Below, one piece after another: positions 26,681-37,051 of a stretch of DNA of 64,000 nucleotides (position 1 is its first letter; each line of letters starts with the position of its first letter). Where the stretch lies: contig NZ_CP025624.1 in the NCBI RefSeq assembly GCF_002874965.1, positions 1,054,001 to 1,118,000 of the forward strand. The letters are read 5' to 3'. The notes under the pieces are model-generated. The model did not search any database and had not been told where the DNA came from. It worked only from the letters and a program-made list of their open reading frames with translations. Origin of the DNA: Pseudomonas sp. NC02 (lineage in GTDB: Bacteria; Pseudomonadota; Gammaproteobacteria; Pseudomonadales; Pseudomonadaceae). Made by a program: the position numbers and the translations under genes.

Positions 26681-28471
26681 ATGACAAAAACAACAATGCG
26701 CGCCATCTTCAGGCCACAGGCGCTGGCCGCTGCGGTTGCTTTAGGTTGCTGTGCCCAGGCGCAGGCTGTTTCGTTCAACATCGGCGAGATCGAAGGGCAA
26801 TTCGATTCCTCGCTGTCGGTCGGTGCCAGCTGGGGCATGCGCGATGCCGACAAGAAGCTGGTGGGCATTCCCAACGGCGGAACGGGCCAGGCTTCCACCG
26901 GCGATGATGGTCGCCTGAACTTCAAGAAGGGCGAGACCTTCTCCAAGATCTTCAAGGGCATCCACGACCTGGAACTCAAGTACGGCGACAGCGGCGTGTT
27001 CGTGCGCGGCAAGTACTGGTACGACTTCGAACTGCAGGACGAAGACCGCGAATTCAAGCAGATCAGCAATAACCACCGCGACGAAGGCGCACGCTCTTCC
27101 GGCTACGAATTACTCGACGCGTTTGTCTATCACAACTATTCCATCGGCGATTTGCCGGGCAACGTGCGCGTCGGCAAGCAGGTGGTCAGTTGGGGGGAAA
27201 GTACGTTCATCGGCAACTCCATCAACAGCATCAACCCCATCGACGTTTCCGCGTTTCGCCGCCCTGGCGCCGAGATCAAGGAAGGCCTGATTCCGGTCAA
27301 CATGGTGTTCGCCTCCCAAAGCCTCACCAACCAGTTGAGCGTGGAAGGTTTCTACCAGTTGAACTGGGAAAACACGGTGGTGGACAACTGCGGCACCTTC
27401 TTCGGTAACGACGTGGTGGCCCATGGCTGCAACGGCAACTACACCGTCGGCAGCCCGGCGATTGCACCATTGCAACCGGTAGCGGCGGCGTTTGGCCAGG
27501 GCTTCCAGGTTACGAAAGAAGGCGTAGTGGTGCAGCGTGCAAAAGACCGCGAGGCGCGCGATGGCGGCCAGTTCGGCATGGCGTTGCGCTGGCTGGGAGA
27601 TGACACCGAGTACGGCCTGTACTTCATGAACTATCACAGCCGCACGCCCACCGTCGGTACCATCACCGCCAACACCAACCTGGCAACCATTGGCGCTATT
27701 GCCAACGCGGCCAACGGGATCGCACCGGGTACCGGCGCCGGCCTGGCGCAAAGCACGATGCTCGGTCGCGGCCAGTATTACCTCGACTACCCGGAAAACA
27801 TTCGCCTGTTCGGTGCCAGTTTCTCCACCACCTTGCCCACCGGCACCGCCTGGACCGGCGAAATCAGCTACCGCCCGAATGCTCCCGTACAACTCAACAC
27901 CACCGACCTGACGCTGGCCCTGGTCAACCCGATTGCCGGCAACGCCGCTTCACCGATCAGCAGTTCCTTCGGTGCCGACAACGCCGGCTACCGCCGCAAG
28001 GAAATCACCCAGATCCAGAGCACCATGACCCAATTCTTCGACCAGGTACTGGGCGCCGAACGCCTGACCCTGGTGGGCGAGGCGGCCTTTGTGCACGTCG
28101 GCGGGCTGGAGGCGAAATCCAAGCTGCGTTATGGCCGTGACTCGGTCTACGGCCAGTACGGGTTCGGCGGCGACACCGATGGGTTTGTCACGGCCAACTC
28201 CTGGGGTTATCGCGCCCGGGCCATCCTCGATTACAACAACGTATTCGCCGGGGTCAACCTCAAGCCCAACGTGTCGTGGTCCCAGGACGTCAGCGGCTAC
28301 GGCCCCAACGGCCTGTTCAACGAAGGCGCCAAGGCCATCAGCGTCGGCGTGGATGCGGACTACCGCAACACCTACACCGCGAGCCTGAGCTACACCGACT
28401 TTTTTGGCGGTGACTACAACACCCTCACCGACCGCGACTTCATCGCCCTCAGCTTTGGCGTGAACTTCTGA
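26681..28471 (+). CDS. DUF1302 family outer-membrane protein
   Basis: A 596-residue exported protein. The signal peptide ends near residue 29 (CCAQAQA, then VSFNIGEIEG). The remainder shows alternating beta-strand patterns, as in outer-membrane barrels, and closes with a hydrophobic-aromatic strand ending in FGVNF, the usual C-terminal barrel signature. DUF1302 proteins occur together with DUF1329 proteins and often with RND-type transporters; their substrate is unknown, though lipid or sterol-like compounds have been suggested. GGGGAAG precedes the ATG. The DUF1329 gene follows 26 bases later. Confidence 0.9.
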   Translation: MTKTTMRAIFRPQALAAAVALGCCAQAQAVSFNIGEIEGQFDSSLSVGASWGMRDADKKLVGIPNGGTGQASTGDDGRLNFKKGETFSKIFKGIHDLELKYGDSGVFVRGKYWYDFELQDEDREFKQISNNHRDEGARSSGYELLDAFVYHNYSIGDLPGNVRVGKQVVSWGESTFIGNSINSINPIDVSAFRRPGAEIKEGLIPVNMVFASQSLTNQLSVEGFYQLNWENTVVDNCGTFFGNDVVAHGCNGNYTVGSPAIAPLQPVAAAFGQGFQVTKEGVVVQRAKDREARDGGQFGMALRWLGDDTEYGLYFMNYHSRTPTVGTITANTNLATIGAIANAANGIAPGTGAGLAQSTMLGRGQYYLDYPENIRLFGASFSTTLPTGTAWTGEISYRPNAPVQLNTTDLTLALVNPIAGNAASPISSSFGADNAGYRRKEITQIQSTMTQFFDQVLGAERLTLVGEAAFVHVGGLEAKSKLRYGRDSVYGQYGFGGDTDGFVTANSWGYRARAILDYNNVFAGVNLKPNVSWSQDVSGYGPNGLFNEGAKAISVGVDADYRNTYTASLSYTDFFGGDYNTLTDRDFIALSFGVNF

Positions 28472-28497
28472 TTTGGCTTAAGTAAGGACAAGAGACT

Positions 28498-29865
28498 ATG
28501 CGCAAAATGATTCTGCAATGCGGGGTGTTGGCCCTGAGCCTGTTGGCCGCCAACGTGATGGCCGCAGTGTCGCCGGAAGAAGCGGCCAAGCTCGGCACTA
28601 CCCTGACCCCGGTGGGCGCCGAGAAGGCCGGTAACGCCGATGGTTCGATCCCGGCATGGACCGGTGGTATCCCGAAAAACGCCGGGGCGGTGGACAGCAA
28701 GGGTTTCCTCGCTGACCCGTTCGCCAATGAAAAGCCGCTGTTCGTGATCACCGCCGCTACGGTCGACCAGTACAAGGACAAACTCTCCGAAGGCCAGGTG
28801 GCGATGTTCAAGCGCTACCCGCAAACCTACAAGATTCCGGTGTACCCGACCCACCGCACGGTCAACCTGCCGCCGGAGATCTACGAGTCGATCAAGCGCA
28901 GCGCGCTCAACGTACACGCGATCAACGACGGCAACGGCCTGGAGAACTTCACCGGCAACCGCTACTACGCGTTCCCGATTCCGAAGAACGGCGTTGAGGT
29001 GCTGTGGAACCACATCACCCGTTACCACGGCGGCAACCTGCGCCGCATCATTACCCAGGCCACGCCGCAGACCAACGGCAGCTACACGCCGATCCGCTTC
29101 GAAGAAGAAGTGGCCGTGCCGCAGCTGATCCCGGACATGGACCCGGTCAAGGGCGCCAACGTACTGACCTTCTTCAAACAATCGGTGACCGCCCCGGCGC
29201 GCCTGGCCGGCAACGTACTGTTGGTGCATGAGACGCTCGACCAGGTGAAGGAACCGCGCCTGGCCTGGGTCTACAACGCCGGTCAGCGCCGGGTACGCCG
29301 TGCGCCGCAAGTGGCCTACGACGGGCCGGGCACTGCGGCCGACGGCCTGCGCACCTCGGATAACTTCGACATGTTCTCCGGCGCCCCGGACCGCTACGAC
29401 TGGAAGCTGGTGGGCAAGAAGGAGATGTACATTCCCTACAACAGCTACAAGCTCGACTCGCCGACCCTCAAGTACGACGACATCATCAAGGCCGGCCACA
29501 TCAACCAGGACCTGACCCGCTACGAGCTGCACCGGGTCTGGGAGGTGGTGGGTACCGTCAAGCCGAGCGAGCGGCACATCTACGCCAAGCGCCACATGTA
29601 CATCGACGAAGACAGCTGGCAGGTGGCGCTGGTGGACCACTACGACGGCCGCGGCCAGCTGTGGCGTGTTGCTGAAGGTCACGCGCAGTTCTACTACGAC
29701 CACCAGGTGCCGGCCTACACCGTCGAAACCCTGTACGACATCATCGCCGGGCGCTACATCGCCCTGGGCATGAAGAACGAAGAGAAGAGCAGCTTTGTGT
29801 TCGGCTTTGCGGCCAAGGCGGCCGACTACACGCCGGCAGCATTGCGCTCGGAAGGCGTGCGCTAA
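28498..29865 (+). CDS. DUF1329 family periplasmic protein (LolA/LolB-like fold)
   Basis: A 455-residue protein with a signal peptide (LALSLLAANVMAA, residues about 12-24). Family blocks are AVSPEEAAKLGTTLTPVGAEKAGN, IPAWTGG, the GRPNY-like FPIPKNGVEVLWNH and the C-terminal SYKLDSPTLKYDDIIKAGHINQDLTRYELHRVW (abbreviated here as motif positions 318-350). It likely shuttles a lipophilic compound between membranes together with the DUF1302 protein. It is the second gene of the operon and is followed by a REP doublet and a terminator. Confidence 0.92.
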   Translation: MRKMILQCGVLALSLLAANVMAAVSPEEAAKLGTTLTPVGAEKAGNADGSIPAWTGGIPKNAGAVDSKGFLADPFANEKPLFVITAATVDQYKDKLSEGQVAMFKRYPQTYKIPVYPTHRTVNLPPEIYESIKRSALNVHAINDGNGLENFTGNRYYAFPIPKNGVEVLWNHITRYHGGNLRRIITQATPQTNGSYTPIRFEEEVAVPQLIPDMDPVKGANVLTFFKQSVTAPARLAGNVLLVHETLDQVKEPRLAWVYNAGQRRVRRAPQVAYDGPGTAADGLRTSDNFDMFSGAPDRYDWKLVGKKEMYIPYNSYKLDSPTLKYDDIIKAGHINQDLTRYELHRVWEVVGTVKPSERHIYAKRHMYIDEDSWQVALVDHYDGRGQLWRVAEGHAQFYYDHQVPAYTVETLYDIIAGRYIALGMKNEEKSSFVFGFAAKAADYTPAALRSEGVR

Positions 29866-29889
29866 AACCTGATTGAAATGCGATCAAAC

Positions 29890-29980
29890 TGTGGGAGCGG
29901 GCTTGCTCGCGAAAGCGGTCTGTCAGTTAAAGCATCAGTGACTGATACACCGCCTTCGCGAGCAAGCCCGCTCCCACATT
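29890..29980. repeat. REP doublet (inverted pair)
   Basis: Two REP cores in inverted orientation with spacer arms CTGTCAGTTA and TCAGTGACTGATACA, located 25 bases after the DUF1329 stop. Confidence 0.92.
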
Positions 29981-30006
29981 TACGGTGTTCCACCTTTAGA
30001 ACGAGT

Positions 30007-30038
30007 GCCGGGTGGCCTTTTGGCTCCCGGCTTTTTTA
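30007..30038 (+). terminator. Rho-independent terminator of the DUF1302-DUF1329 operon
   Basis: GCCGGG and CCCGGC pair around TGGCCTTTTGGCT and are followed by six T. It lies beyond the REP doublet, so the REP would be within the transcript. Confidence 0.8.
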
Positions 30039-30137
30039 TGCCCGCCAATCAGCCTGCTGAATACTCCTCAACAACCGCCAGCCACAGGACTAGGGTAGGG
30101 CGCACGCCGCCTAATAATAAAAAACAGGGACGCAGTA

Positions 30138-32627
30138 ATGACCGCCATGACCCGTTGTCTGGATCGTCCTGGATTCATGCCACGCTTGTCTCCCCATCAT
30201 CTGTTGCGCCCGCGCCTGGCCGTGCCGCTGCTCAACGCCACTGCGCGGGTGAAGTTGCTCTGCGCCCCGGCCGGCAGTGGCAAGAGTGCATTGCTCGCCG
30301 AGTGCGCGTTGCAGGCGCCTTCGCAGTGCCAGGTGTACTGGTTGCCGCTGAATGGCGTGGCCTCGGATTTGTGTCAGCGCCTGGCGCAAAGCCTTGGCCT
30401 CGACTTTGTTGATGAGCCCACCTTGCTGCTGGCCCTGAACCGCTGGCAAGCGCCGGCCTGGTTGTTTCTCGATGACTTCTGCCGCGTGCCGGCGCCTGAA
30501 CTGGATGGGTTGCTTGACCGCATTCTGGCGGCCAGCAGCCCGGCCTTGACCTGGTGGATCGGCGCGCGGCGGCGGCCGGCCTGCAACTGGCCCCGGCTGT
30601 TGCTTGATGATGAGCTGTGGGAATGCAGCGCTGCCGAGTTGGCGTTTGACCCCAGCGAAATCCAGCACTTGGCCGGGCCCAGTGCCGACAAGGTGTTGCA
30701 GTTCAGCGCCGGCTGGTGCGCCGGAGTGCGTATCGGATTGCTTGAAGGCGACGGGCACCCGGACAAAACCTTGCTCGACTACCTGCAACACGAACTGTTC
30801 ACGGGCCTGGCGCCGGAATTGGCTGAGGCCTGGCGCGTGCTCGCGCACCTGCCACGCTTCAACCCGAGCTTGTGTGACCACCTGTTCGGCTTTGGTGACG
30901 GTGGCGACTACCTGCGAGACTTGCAGACGCTGGGCGCCTTTATCGAGCCCTGGGAGGAGTCCACCGACTGGCTGCAAGTCTTCCCGCCACTGGCCCAACT
31001 GATGCGCGCCGAACCCTGGCCAGCCAGGCGCTCCTGGCACCGGCGCGCGTGCCAATGGTTTACCGCCGCCGAGGACTGGCAAGCAGCGTTTGAGCAAGCG
31101 TTGCAGGCCGAAGAGTACGAAGTGGCCGTAAGCCTGTTGCAGCATTTCAGTTTTGAAGACCTGTTCCGCCAGCAAAACGCGGTGCTGTTGTTGCGCCTGC
31201 ATGAGCAGCATGGTGATGAATTGATGCTGGGCTCGGCGCAACTGGTGGGCTTGGTCACGGCGGCGTTGCTGTTTGCCGGGCGTTTCGACCAGGCGGCGTT
31301 GTGCATTGACCAACTGGCGCGTTTCACTCCGCAACCGACCGCGCACCTGCAGCGTTATCTGCTGGCCCGCTGGCAGGCGCAATGGGGCTGGCTGTTGCAT
31401 CTGGGCGGCGAAGCCGCACGGGCCCGGGAACATTTTCTCGAAGCCCTGCAAGACTTGCCCGAGAGCGCCTGGACGTCGCGCCTGATGTGCCTGTCGGGCC
31501 TGACCCAGCAAGCCTTGCTGCGTGGCGAGCTGGACGTGGCCCAGGCGCTGAACCGCGAGGCGTTGTGCCTGGCGCGCTCCCACGGCTCACTGCTGTTGGA
31601 GGCATTGTTGGAGCTCGATCATGCGCAGTTGCTGGAGCAGCGCGGCGCGCCGTATCGGGCCCAGAGCCTGCTGGAAAATGTGCAGCGCATGCTGGTGCAA
31701 CAGCGGCTTAAAGCCGGGCCGTTGATGGGGCGGATTTGCTTGCGACGTGGGCACCTGGCGCTGCGCCAGGGCCACGACGGCGTGGCCGCCGAATGCTTCG
31801 AATCCGGCCTGGGCATGTGCCTGCACAGCCAGGACAAACGCGTGCTCTACGGCTACCTGGGACTGGCGCTATTGGCCGCCAACAAGGGCGATTACGCCCA
31901 GGCGTTTATCCAGTTGCGCGACGCTGAGCGCCTGATGCAGCAACGCCAGGTGCCCGACACCGTCTATCGCGCCGTATTGCTGTTGCTCAGCGGGCATTTC
32001 TGGCTGCAACAGGGTCGCGCCGAACTGACCCTGGAGGCGGTGACCCGGGTGCTGCGGCACTACCGTGGCCCCAAGGCGAAACAAGCACCGCCGGCCACCC
32101 TGGAGTTGATCCCCAGGCTTGAATATTTGCAGGTGCTGGCCGAAGTGAAATTGCATCGCGCCGAAGAGCCTGTCGCCCGCCTGAGTGCGTTACTGGAGGC
32201 CGCCCGTCAGCGGGGCATGCTGTGCCTGGAAGCGGAGTTGCACTTGGTGCTGGGGGAAGTGGCCTGGCAAGTCGGCGATCGCCCGTTGGCCGTGCGCTCG
32301 CTGGAAGCCGGATTGGAACTGGCGGGGCGTTGCCAGGTACAGCAGGCGATTCGCGAGCTGCGCCTCAGGCAACCGGGGTTGTTGAGTGCATTGGGGCTGG
32401 AACCGCAGGAATGCCCGGCGGCGGCGGGGGAAAATCCCCTGAGCCAGCGCGAACTTGAGGTGCTGCAACTGATTGCCCAGGGCAATTCCAATCTGGAAAT
32501 TGCCAGCCAATTGTTTATCTCGCTGCATACGGTAAAAACCCATGCGCGGAGGATTCACAGCAAGTTGGGGGTGGAGCGGCGCACCCAAGCGGTGGCGAAA
32601 GCCAAGACGCTGGGCTTGATGGCCTGA
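30138..32627 (+). CDS. MalT-like LuxR-family ATP-dependent transcriptional regulator
   Basis: An 829-residue STAND-type activator. The N-terminal NTPase has a P-loop [12 protein letters not shown] (residues 42-53) and a Walker B-like [12 protein letters not shown] (about 108-119). A long helical repeat region (about 320-740, TPR/SPR-like) likely senses an inducer. A C-terminal LuxR HTH reads [20 protein letters not shown], then [19 protein letters not shown] (residues 762-829). It directly follows the DUF1302/DUF1329 operon and is a plausible regulator of it; the inducer is unknown. AGGGA lies before the ATG. Family members are usually 850-900 residues. Confidence 0.92.
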   Translation: MTAMTRCLDRPGFMPRLSPHHLLRPRLAVPLLNATARVKLLCAPAGSGKSALLAECALQAPSQCQVYWLPLNGVASDLCQRLAQSLGLDFVDEPTLLLALNRWQAPAWLFLDDFCRVPAPELDGLLDRILAASSPALTWWIGARRRPACNWPRLLLDDELWECSAAELAFDPSEIQHLAGPSADKVLQFSAGWCAGVRIGLLEGDGHPDKTLLDYLQHELFTGLAPELAEAWRVLAHLPRFNPSLCDHLFGFGDGGDYLRDLQTLGAFIEPWEESTDWLQVFPPLAQLMRAEPWPARRSWHRRACQWFTAAEDWQAAFEQALQAEEYEVAVSLLQHFSFEDLFRQQNAVLLLRLHEQHGDELMLGSAQLVGLVTAALLFAGRFDQAALCIDQLARFTPQPTAHLQRYLLARWQAQWGWLLHLGGEAARAREHFLEALQDLPESAWTSRLMCLSGLTQQALLRGELDVAQALNREALCLARSHGSLLLEALLELDHAQLLEQRGAPYRAQSLLENVQRMLVQQRLKAGPLMGRICLRRGHLALRQGHDGVAAECFESGLGMCLHSQDKRVLYGYLGLALLAANKGDYAQAFIQLRDAERLMQQRQVPDTVYRAVLLLLSGHFWLQQGRAELTLEAVTRVLRHYRGPKAKQAPPATLELIPRLEYLQVLAEVKLHRAEEPVARLSALLEAARQRGMLCLEAELHLVLGEVAWQVGDRPLAVRSLEAGLELAGRCQVQQAIRELRLRQPGLLSALGLEPQECPAAAGENPLSQRELEVLQLIAQGNSNLEIASQLFISLHTVKTHARRIHSKLGVERRTQAVAKAKTLGLMA

Positions 32628-32662
32628 AGCCATGCACTATTCGTCAAATAATGAAGATCAAA

Positions 32663-32753
32663 TGTGGGAGCGGGCTTGCTCGCGAATGCGGTGTATCAGT
32701 CACTGATGCTTTAACTGACAGACTGCATTCGCGAGCAAGCCCGCTCCCACATT
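32663..32753. repeat. REP doublet (inverted pair)
   Basis: Inverted REP cores with spacer arms TATCAGTCACTGATG and AACTGACAGACTG; it lies between the convergent LuxR-type and IclR-type genes. Confidence 0.92.
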
Positions 32754-32782
32754 TTGTTCTGTTGGGTGCCTGATACTAAGCG

Positions 32783-33580
32783 TTACGGCTGATAACCCAT
32801 GCGCCAACTCACCGCCTGGGTCGCCGCCAGCAAACGCTTCGCCGCCGGGCCGTCTTCATCGGCATGGAACAGCGACGTCGGCCCCACCACGGTCAACACC
32901 GCCGCCACTTGCCCGACCGCGTTGAACACCGGCGCCGACAACGCGTCCACACCCGGCATCAGCAAACCATGCACAAAGTGCAAGCCGCGCTGGCGGATCT
33001 GCTCACAGGTGGTCGCGTATTCCTGGTCATCCGCCAACGCATGGGCAACGCCCGCCTGAATCTCCCGCTCGCGCAACTCCACGGTTTCCCGCGACGGCAG
33101 GAACGCACTGAACACCAGCCCGGTGGACGAACTGAGCAACGGCAACACCGAGCCCAATTGCGTGACCACCGTCACCGCGCGCACCGCCGGCTCGATATGC
33201 ACCACCGTCGCGCCCTGGTTACCCCAGACGGCCAGGAAGCAGGTTTCATTCAACTCATCCCGCAGTTCCGCCAGGGGCAGGGCGGCGACTTTCAGCACGT
33301 CCATGCTGCCCAGCGCGGCCAGCCCCACGCGCAAGGCTTCGCGGCCCAGGCCGTAATGGTTGGTGGCGGTGTTCTGTTCGGCAAAACCCGAGGCAATCAG
33401 CGCCTGCAAATAGCGGTGGACCTTGCTCGCCGGCATTTGCACGTGCTCGGCCAGGCGCGACAACGAGGTGGCCGGCGACAGTTCAGCCAGGGCCTTGAGG
33501 ATGTCGGTGCCCACTTCAGCCGAGCGGACTTTCTGTTTACCGGTGTCGCGGGGGGCGGGCGGCTTTTCCATGGAAGGCAT
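32783..33580 (-). CDS. hmgR: IclR-family repressor of homogentisate genes
   Basis: A 265-residue IclR regulator. The N-terminal winged helix (ILKALAELSPATSLSRLAEH, VQMPASKVHRYLQALIASGF) is followed by the ligand-binding domain with NETCFLAVWGNQGATVVHIE, LPLLSSSTGLVFSAFLP and the late HGLLMPGVDALSAPVF. It is divergent from hmgA across 110 bases. In P. putida the HmgR repressor sits at this position and is released by homogentisate. The same role is inferred here. Confidence 0.9.
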   Translation of the reverse strand: MPSMEKPPAPRDTGKQKVRSAEVGTDILKALAELSPATSLSRLAEHVQMPASKVHRYLQALIASGFAEQNTATNHYGLGREALRVGLAALGSMDVLKVAALPLAELRDELNETCFLAVWGNQGATVVHIEPAVRAVTVVTQLGSVLPLLSSSTGLVFSAFLPSRETVELREREIQAGVAHALADDQEYATTCEQIRQRGLHFVHGLLMPGVDALSAPVFNAVGQVAAVLTVVGPTSLFHADEDGPAAKRLLAATQAVSWRMGYQP

Positions 33581-33633
33581 GAATCCGAAAGACGAATGGG
33601 CGTCTTTATAGCTTGACGGTCAACAGGTATCAA

Positions 33634-33659
33634 ATTACGTTATGCGTAACTGGATTACG
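33634..33659. promoter_or_regulatory. Candidate HmgR operator between hmgR and hmgA
   Basis: ATTACG occurs at 33634 and again at 33654, exactly 20 bases apart, and the first copy forms an inverted repeat TTACG-TTATG-CGTAA (33635-33649). A possible sigma-70 -35 TTGACG (33613-33618) with TACGTT 17 bases downstream places the motif over the -10 and start region of hmgA, as expected for a repressor. Confidence 0.5.
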
Positions 33660-33690
33660 ATAAAAACAACTTCCGCTCAGAGGACGATCC

Positions 33691-34974
33691 ATGACCCTCG
33701 AATACCAATCGGGTTTTGGCAATGAATTTGCCACTGAAGCCTTGCCCGGTGCATTGCCCGTCGGCCAGAACGCCCCGCAGAAAGCGCCCTACGGGCTGTA
33801 CACCGAACTCTTTTCCGGCACCGCCTTCACCATGGCCCGCAGCGAAGCCCGGCGCACCTGGTTGTACCGCATCCAGCCGTCGGCCAATCACCCGGCGTTC
33901 GTCAAGCTGGAACGGCAATTGGCCGGTGGACCGCTGGGCGCTGTGACGCCCAACCGCCTGCGCTGGAACCCGCTGGATATTCCGGGTGAGCCGACAGATT
34001 TCGTCGATGGCCTTGTAGGCATGGTCGCCAATTCCGGATCGGAAAAACCCTCGGGCATCAGCATCTACAACTACCGCGCCAACCGTTCGATGGACCGCGT
34101 GTTCTTCAACGCGGACGGCGAACTGTTGATTGTTCCCGAGCAGGGCCGCCTGCGCATTGCGACCGAACTGGGTGTGCTGGAAGTCGAGCCACTGGAAATC
34201 GTCGTGCTGCCCCGCGGCCTGAAATTCCGCGTCGAACTGCTGGATGCCCAGGCCCGCGGTTACGTCGCCGAGAACCATGGCGCGCCACTGCGCCTGCCGG
34301 ACCTTGGTCCTATCGGCAGCAACGGCCTGGCCAACCCACGGGATTTCCTCACGCCCGTCGCCCATTACGAAGACCTCAAGCAACCGACCACGCTGGTGCA
34401 GAAATTCCTCGGCGAACTGTGGGGCTGCCAGCTCGACCATTCGCCGCTGAACGTGGTGGCGTGGCACGGCAACAACGTGCCGTACAAATACGACCTGCGT
34501 CGTTTCAACACCATCGGCACCGTGAGCTTCGATCACCCGGACCCATCGATCTTCACCGTATTGACCTCGCCCACCAGCGTGCACGGCCTGGCCAACCTCG
34601 ATTTCGTGATCTTCCCGCCCCGCTGGATGGTCGCCGAAAACACCTTCCGGCCACCGTGGTTCCACCGCAACCTGATGAACGAATACATGGGCCTGATCCA
34701 GGGTGCCTACGACGCCAAGGCCGAAGGCTTCGTGCCCGGCGGCGCGTCGTTGCACAGCTGCATGAGCGCCCACGGCCCGGATGGCGAGACCTGCACCAAA
34801 GCCATCAACGCGACGCTTGAGCCCCACAAGATTGATAACACCATGGCGTTCATGTTCGAGACCAGCCAGGTGCTGCGTCCCACCCAGTTCGCCCTTGAAT
34901 GCTCGCAGCTGCAACCTTCCTACGACGCTTGCTGGGCCTCGCTCCCTGCAACCTTCAACCCGAATCGGAGATAA
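33691..34974 (+). CDS. hmgA: Homogentisate 1,2-dioxygenase
   Basis: A 427-residue non-heme iron dioxygenase opening the ring of homogentisate to maleylacetoacetate in tyrosine and phenylalanine catabolism. The iron ligands are present: H325 and E331 in [12 protein letters not shown] and H361 in SCMSAHGPD, each ten positions before the human enzyme's numbering. The opening [19 protein letters not shown] is characteristic. First gene of hmgA-fahA-maiA with a three-base gap to fahA. Loss of this enzyme normally gives brown pyomelanin; the frame is intact here. Confidence 0.97.
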   Translation: MTLEYQSGFGNEFATEALPGALPVGQNAPQKAPYGLYTELFSGTAFTMARSEARRTWLYRIQPSANHPAFVKLERQLAGGPLGAVTPNRLRWNPLDIPGEPTDFVDGLVGMVANSGSEKPSGISIYNYRANRSMDRVFFNADGELLIVPEQGRLRIATELGVLEVEPLEIVVLPRGLKFRVELLDAQARGYVAENHGAPLRLPDLGPIGSNGLANPRDFLTPVAHYEDLKQPTTLVQKFLGELWGCQLDHSPLNVVAWHGNNVPYKYDLRRFNTIGTVSFDHPDPSIFTVLTSPTSVHGLANLDFVIFPPRWMVAENTFRPPWFHRNLMNEYMGLIQGAYDAKAEGFVPGGASLHSCMSAHGPDGETCTKAINATLEPHKIDNTMAFMFETSQVLRPTQFALECSQLQPSYDACWASLPATFNPNRR

Positions 34975-34977
34975 CCC

Positions 34978-36264
34978 ATGACGCAGCCTAATCTCACCCG
35001 CAGTTGGGTGGTTTCCGCCAACGGTCACCGGGATTTCCCGCTGCAAAACCTGCCGTTGGGGGTGTTCAGCGTTAATGGCTCGGCACCGCGCAGTGGCGTG
35101 GCGATTGGCGAGCAGATTCTTGATCTGCACGCCGCGCTGGAATGCTTTGAAGGCGAAGCCCGCCGGGCCGTTGAAGCCACCGCTGGCGGCCAACTGAACG
35201 CATTTTTCGAACTCGGCCGTGGCCCGCGCGTGGCCCTGCGCGAACGCCTGCTGGAACTGTTGGCCGAAGGCAGCGACCAGCAAGGCAAACTGCAAGCTGC
35301 GCTGCACCCGGCTGCCGATTGCCAAATGCACCTGCCGGCCAGGATCAACGACTACACCGACTTCTACGTGGGCATCGAGCACGCGCAAAACGTCGGCAAG
35401 CTGTTCCGCCCGGACAACCCGCTGCTGCCCAACTACAAGTATGTGCCGATCGGCTACCACGGCCGCGCGTCGACGATTCGCCCGTCGGGCACCGAGGTCC
35501 GCCGCCCGAAAGGCCAGACCCTGCCAGCCGGCCAGACCGAGCCGACCTTCGGCCCCTGCGCACGCCTGGACTACGAGCTGGAGCTGGGCATCTGGATCGG
35601 CCAGGGCAATGCCATGGGCGACTCGATTGCCATCGGCGACGCGGCTGATCACATCGCCGGTTTCTGCCTGCTCAACGACTGGTCGGCGCGGGATATCCAG
35701 GCCTGGGAATACCAGCCGCTGGGCCCGTTCCTGTCGAAGAGTTTCATCACCAGCATTTCGCCATGGGTGGTGACGGCTGAAGCCCTGGAACCGTTCCGCA
35801 AGGCACAGCCGGCGCGCCCTGAAGGCGACCCGCAACCACTGCCATACTTGCTGGACAAGCGCGACCAGGCTGCCGGTGGTTTTGATATCGAACTGGAAGT
35901 GCTGCTGACCACCGCCTCGATGCGTGAGCAGAACCTGCCGGCCCATCGCTTGACCCTGAGCAATACCCAACACATGTACTGGACCGTCGCGCAGATGGTT
36001 GCGCACCACAGCGTCAATGGCTGCCAGTTGCAGGCGGGTGACCTGTTTGGTTCGGGCACCTTGTCGGGGCCTGAAGCCGGACAATTCGGCAGCCTGCTGG
36101 AAATCACCGAGGGCGGTAAAAAGCCGATCGAACTGGCCTCCGGCGAGGTGCGGAAATTCCTCGAAGACGGCGACGAAATCATCCTGCGTGCCCGCTGCAC
36201 CCGCGACGGGTTTGCCTCCATCGGCTTCGGCGAATGCCGGGGTACCGTGGTCGCGGCGCGCTGA
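34978..36264 (+). CDS. fahA: Fumarylacetoacetase
   Basis: A 428-residue metal-dependent hydrolase splitting fumarylacetoacetate into fumarate and acetoacetate, the last step of tyrosine breakdown. Active-site and metal residues are visible: DYTDFYVGIEHAQNVGKLFR, GYHGRASTI, RLDYELELGIWIGQGN, LLNDWSARDIQAWEYQPLGP and the late GSGTLSGPEAGQFGSLLE. Length is normal. The gene is followed by maiA after 12 bases. Confidence 0.97.
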   Translation: MTQPNLTRSWVVSANGHRDFPLQNLPLGVFSVNGSAPRSGVAIGEQILDLHAALECFEGEARRAVEATAGGQLNAFFELGRGPRVALRERLLELLAEGSDQQGKLQAALHPAADCQMHLPARINDYTDFYVGIEHAQNVGKLFRPDNPLLPNYKYVPIGYHGRASTIRPSGTEVRRPKGQTLPAGQTEPTFGPCARLDYELELGIWIGQGNAMGDSIAIGDAADHIAGFCLLNDWSARDIQAWEYQPLGPFLSKSFITSISPWVVTAEALEPFRKAQPARPEGDPQPLPYLLDKRDQAAGGFDIELEVLLTTASMREQNLPAHRLTLSNTQHMYWTVAQMVAHHSVNGCQLQAGDLFGSGTLSGPEAGQFGSLLEITEGGKKPIELASGEVRKFLEDGDEIILRARCTRDGFASIGFGECRGTVVAAR

Positions 36265-36276
36265 GAGGGCAGGGCC

Positions 36277-36918
36277 ATGGAACTCTATACCTACTACCGC
36301 TCCACTTCGTCGTACCGGGTGCGGATTGCGCTGGCCCTCAAGGGCCTGGGCTTCACCGCCGTGCCGGTCAACCTGCTGGTGCCCAAGGGCGGCGCCAACC
36401 GCCAGCCGGAATACCTGGCGATCAACCCGCAAGGTCGCGTGCCGGCCTTGCGCACCGATGAGGGTGATGTGTTGATTCAGTCGCCGGCGATCATCGAGTA
36501 CCTGGAGGAACGTTATCCACAGGTGCCGTTGCTCTCCACGGATCTGGCAACCCGTGCCCATGAGCGCGCGGTGGCGTCGATCATCGGTTGCGACATTCAT
36601 CCGCTGCACAACTCCAGTACCCAGAATCTGCTCAAGCAATGGGGGCACGATGAAGCGCAGGTGCTGGAGTGGATCGGGCACTGGATCAGCCAGGGCCTGG
36701 CGGCGGTTGAGCAGTTGATTGGTGATCAGGGTTATTGCTTTGGCGAGCAGCCGGGGATGGCGGATACGTTCCTGATTCCACAGTTGTATGCGGCCGAGCG
36801 GTTCAAGGTGTCGCTGGCGGCGTACCCGCGCATTCAGCGGGTGGCGGGGTTGGCGGCGCAGCATCCGGCGTTCATGGCGGCTCATCCCGCCAACCAACCC
36901 GATACCCCACCAGTCTGA
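36277..36918 (+). CDS. maiA: Maleylacetoacetate isomerase (zeta-class GST)
   Basis: A 213-residue glutathione-dependent isomerase converting maleylacetoacetate to fumarylacetoacetate. The zeta-class active-site SSYRVRIAL (after YTYYRST) is at residues 10-20, and NPQGRVPALRTDEGDVLIQSPAIIEYLEE binds glutathione. QLYAAERFKV lies near the end. It completes the three-step homogentisate route. The stop codon overlaps the first bases of a dispersed repeat that begins at 36917. Confidence 0.96.
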   Translation: MELYTYYRSTSSYRVRIALALKGLGFTAVPVNLLVPKGGANRQPEYLAINPQGRVPALRTDEGDVLIQSPAIIEYLEERYPQVPLLSTDLATRAHERAVASIIGCDIHPLHNSSTQNLLKQWGHDEAQVLEWIGHWISQGLAAVEQLIGDQGYCFGEQPGMADTFLIPQLYAAERFKVSLAAYPRIQRVAGLAAQHPAFMAAHPANQPDTPPV

Positions 36919-37017
36919 TCGTTCCCACGCTCTGCGTGGGAATGCCGCCCTGGACGCTCTGCGTCCGTGACGCGGAGCGTCACCTGATTCATTCCCACGC
37001 GGAGCGTGGGAACGATC
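36917..37017. repeat. Dispersed GATCGTTCCCACGCTCTGCG repeat, copy 1
   Basis: GATCGTTCCCACGCTCTGCG at the left and CGCGGAGCGTGGGAACGATC at the right form inverted ends; internal hairpins GACGCTCTGCGTC and GTGACGCGGAGCGTCAC lie between. A second copy of the same family occurs at 43558-43682. This is a known type of Pseudomonas intergenic repeat, distinct from REP. Confidence 0.85.
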
Positions 37018-37051
37018 TACACCACTATAAAAACAATACAGGTCCCTTGCG

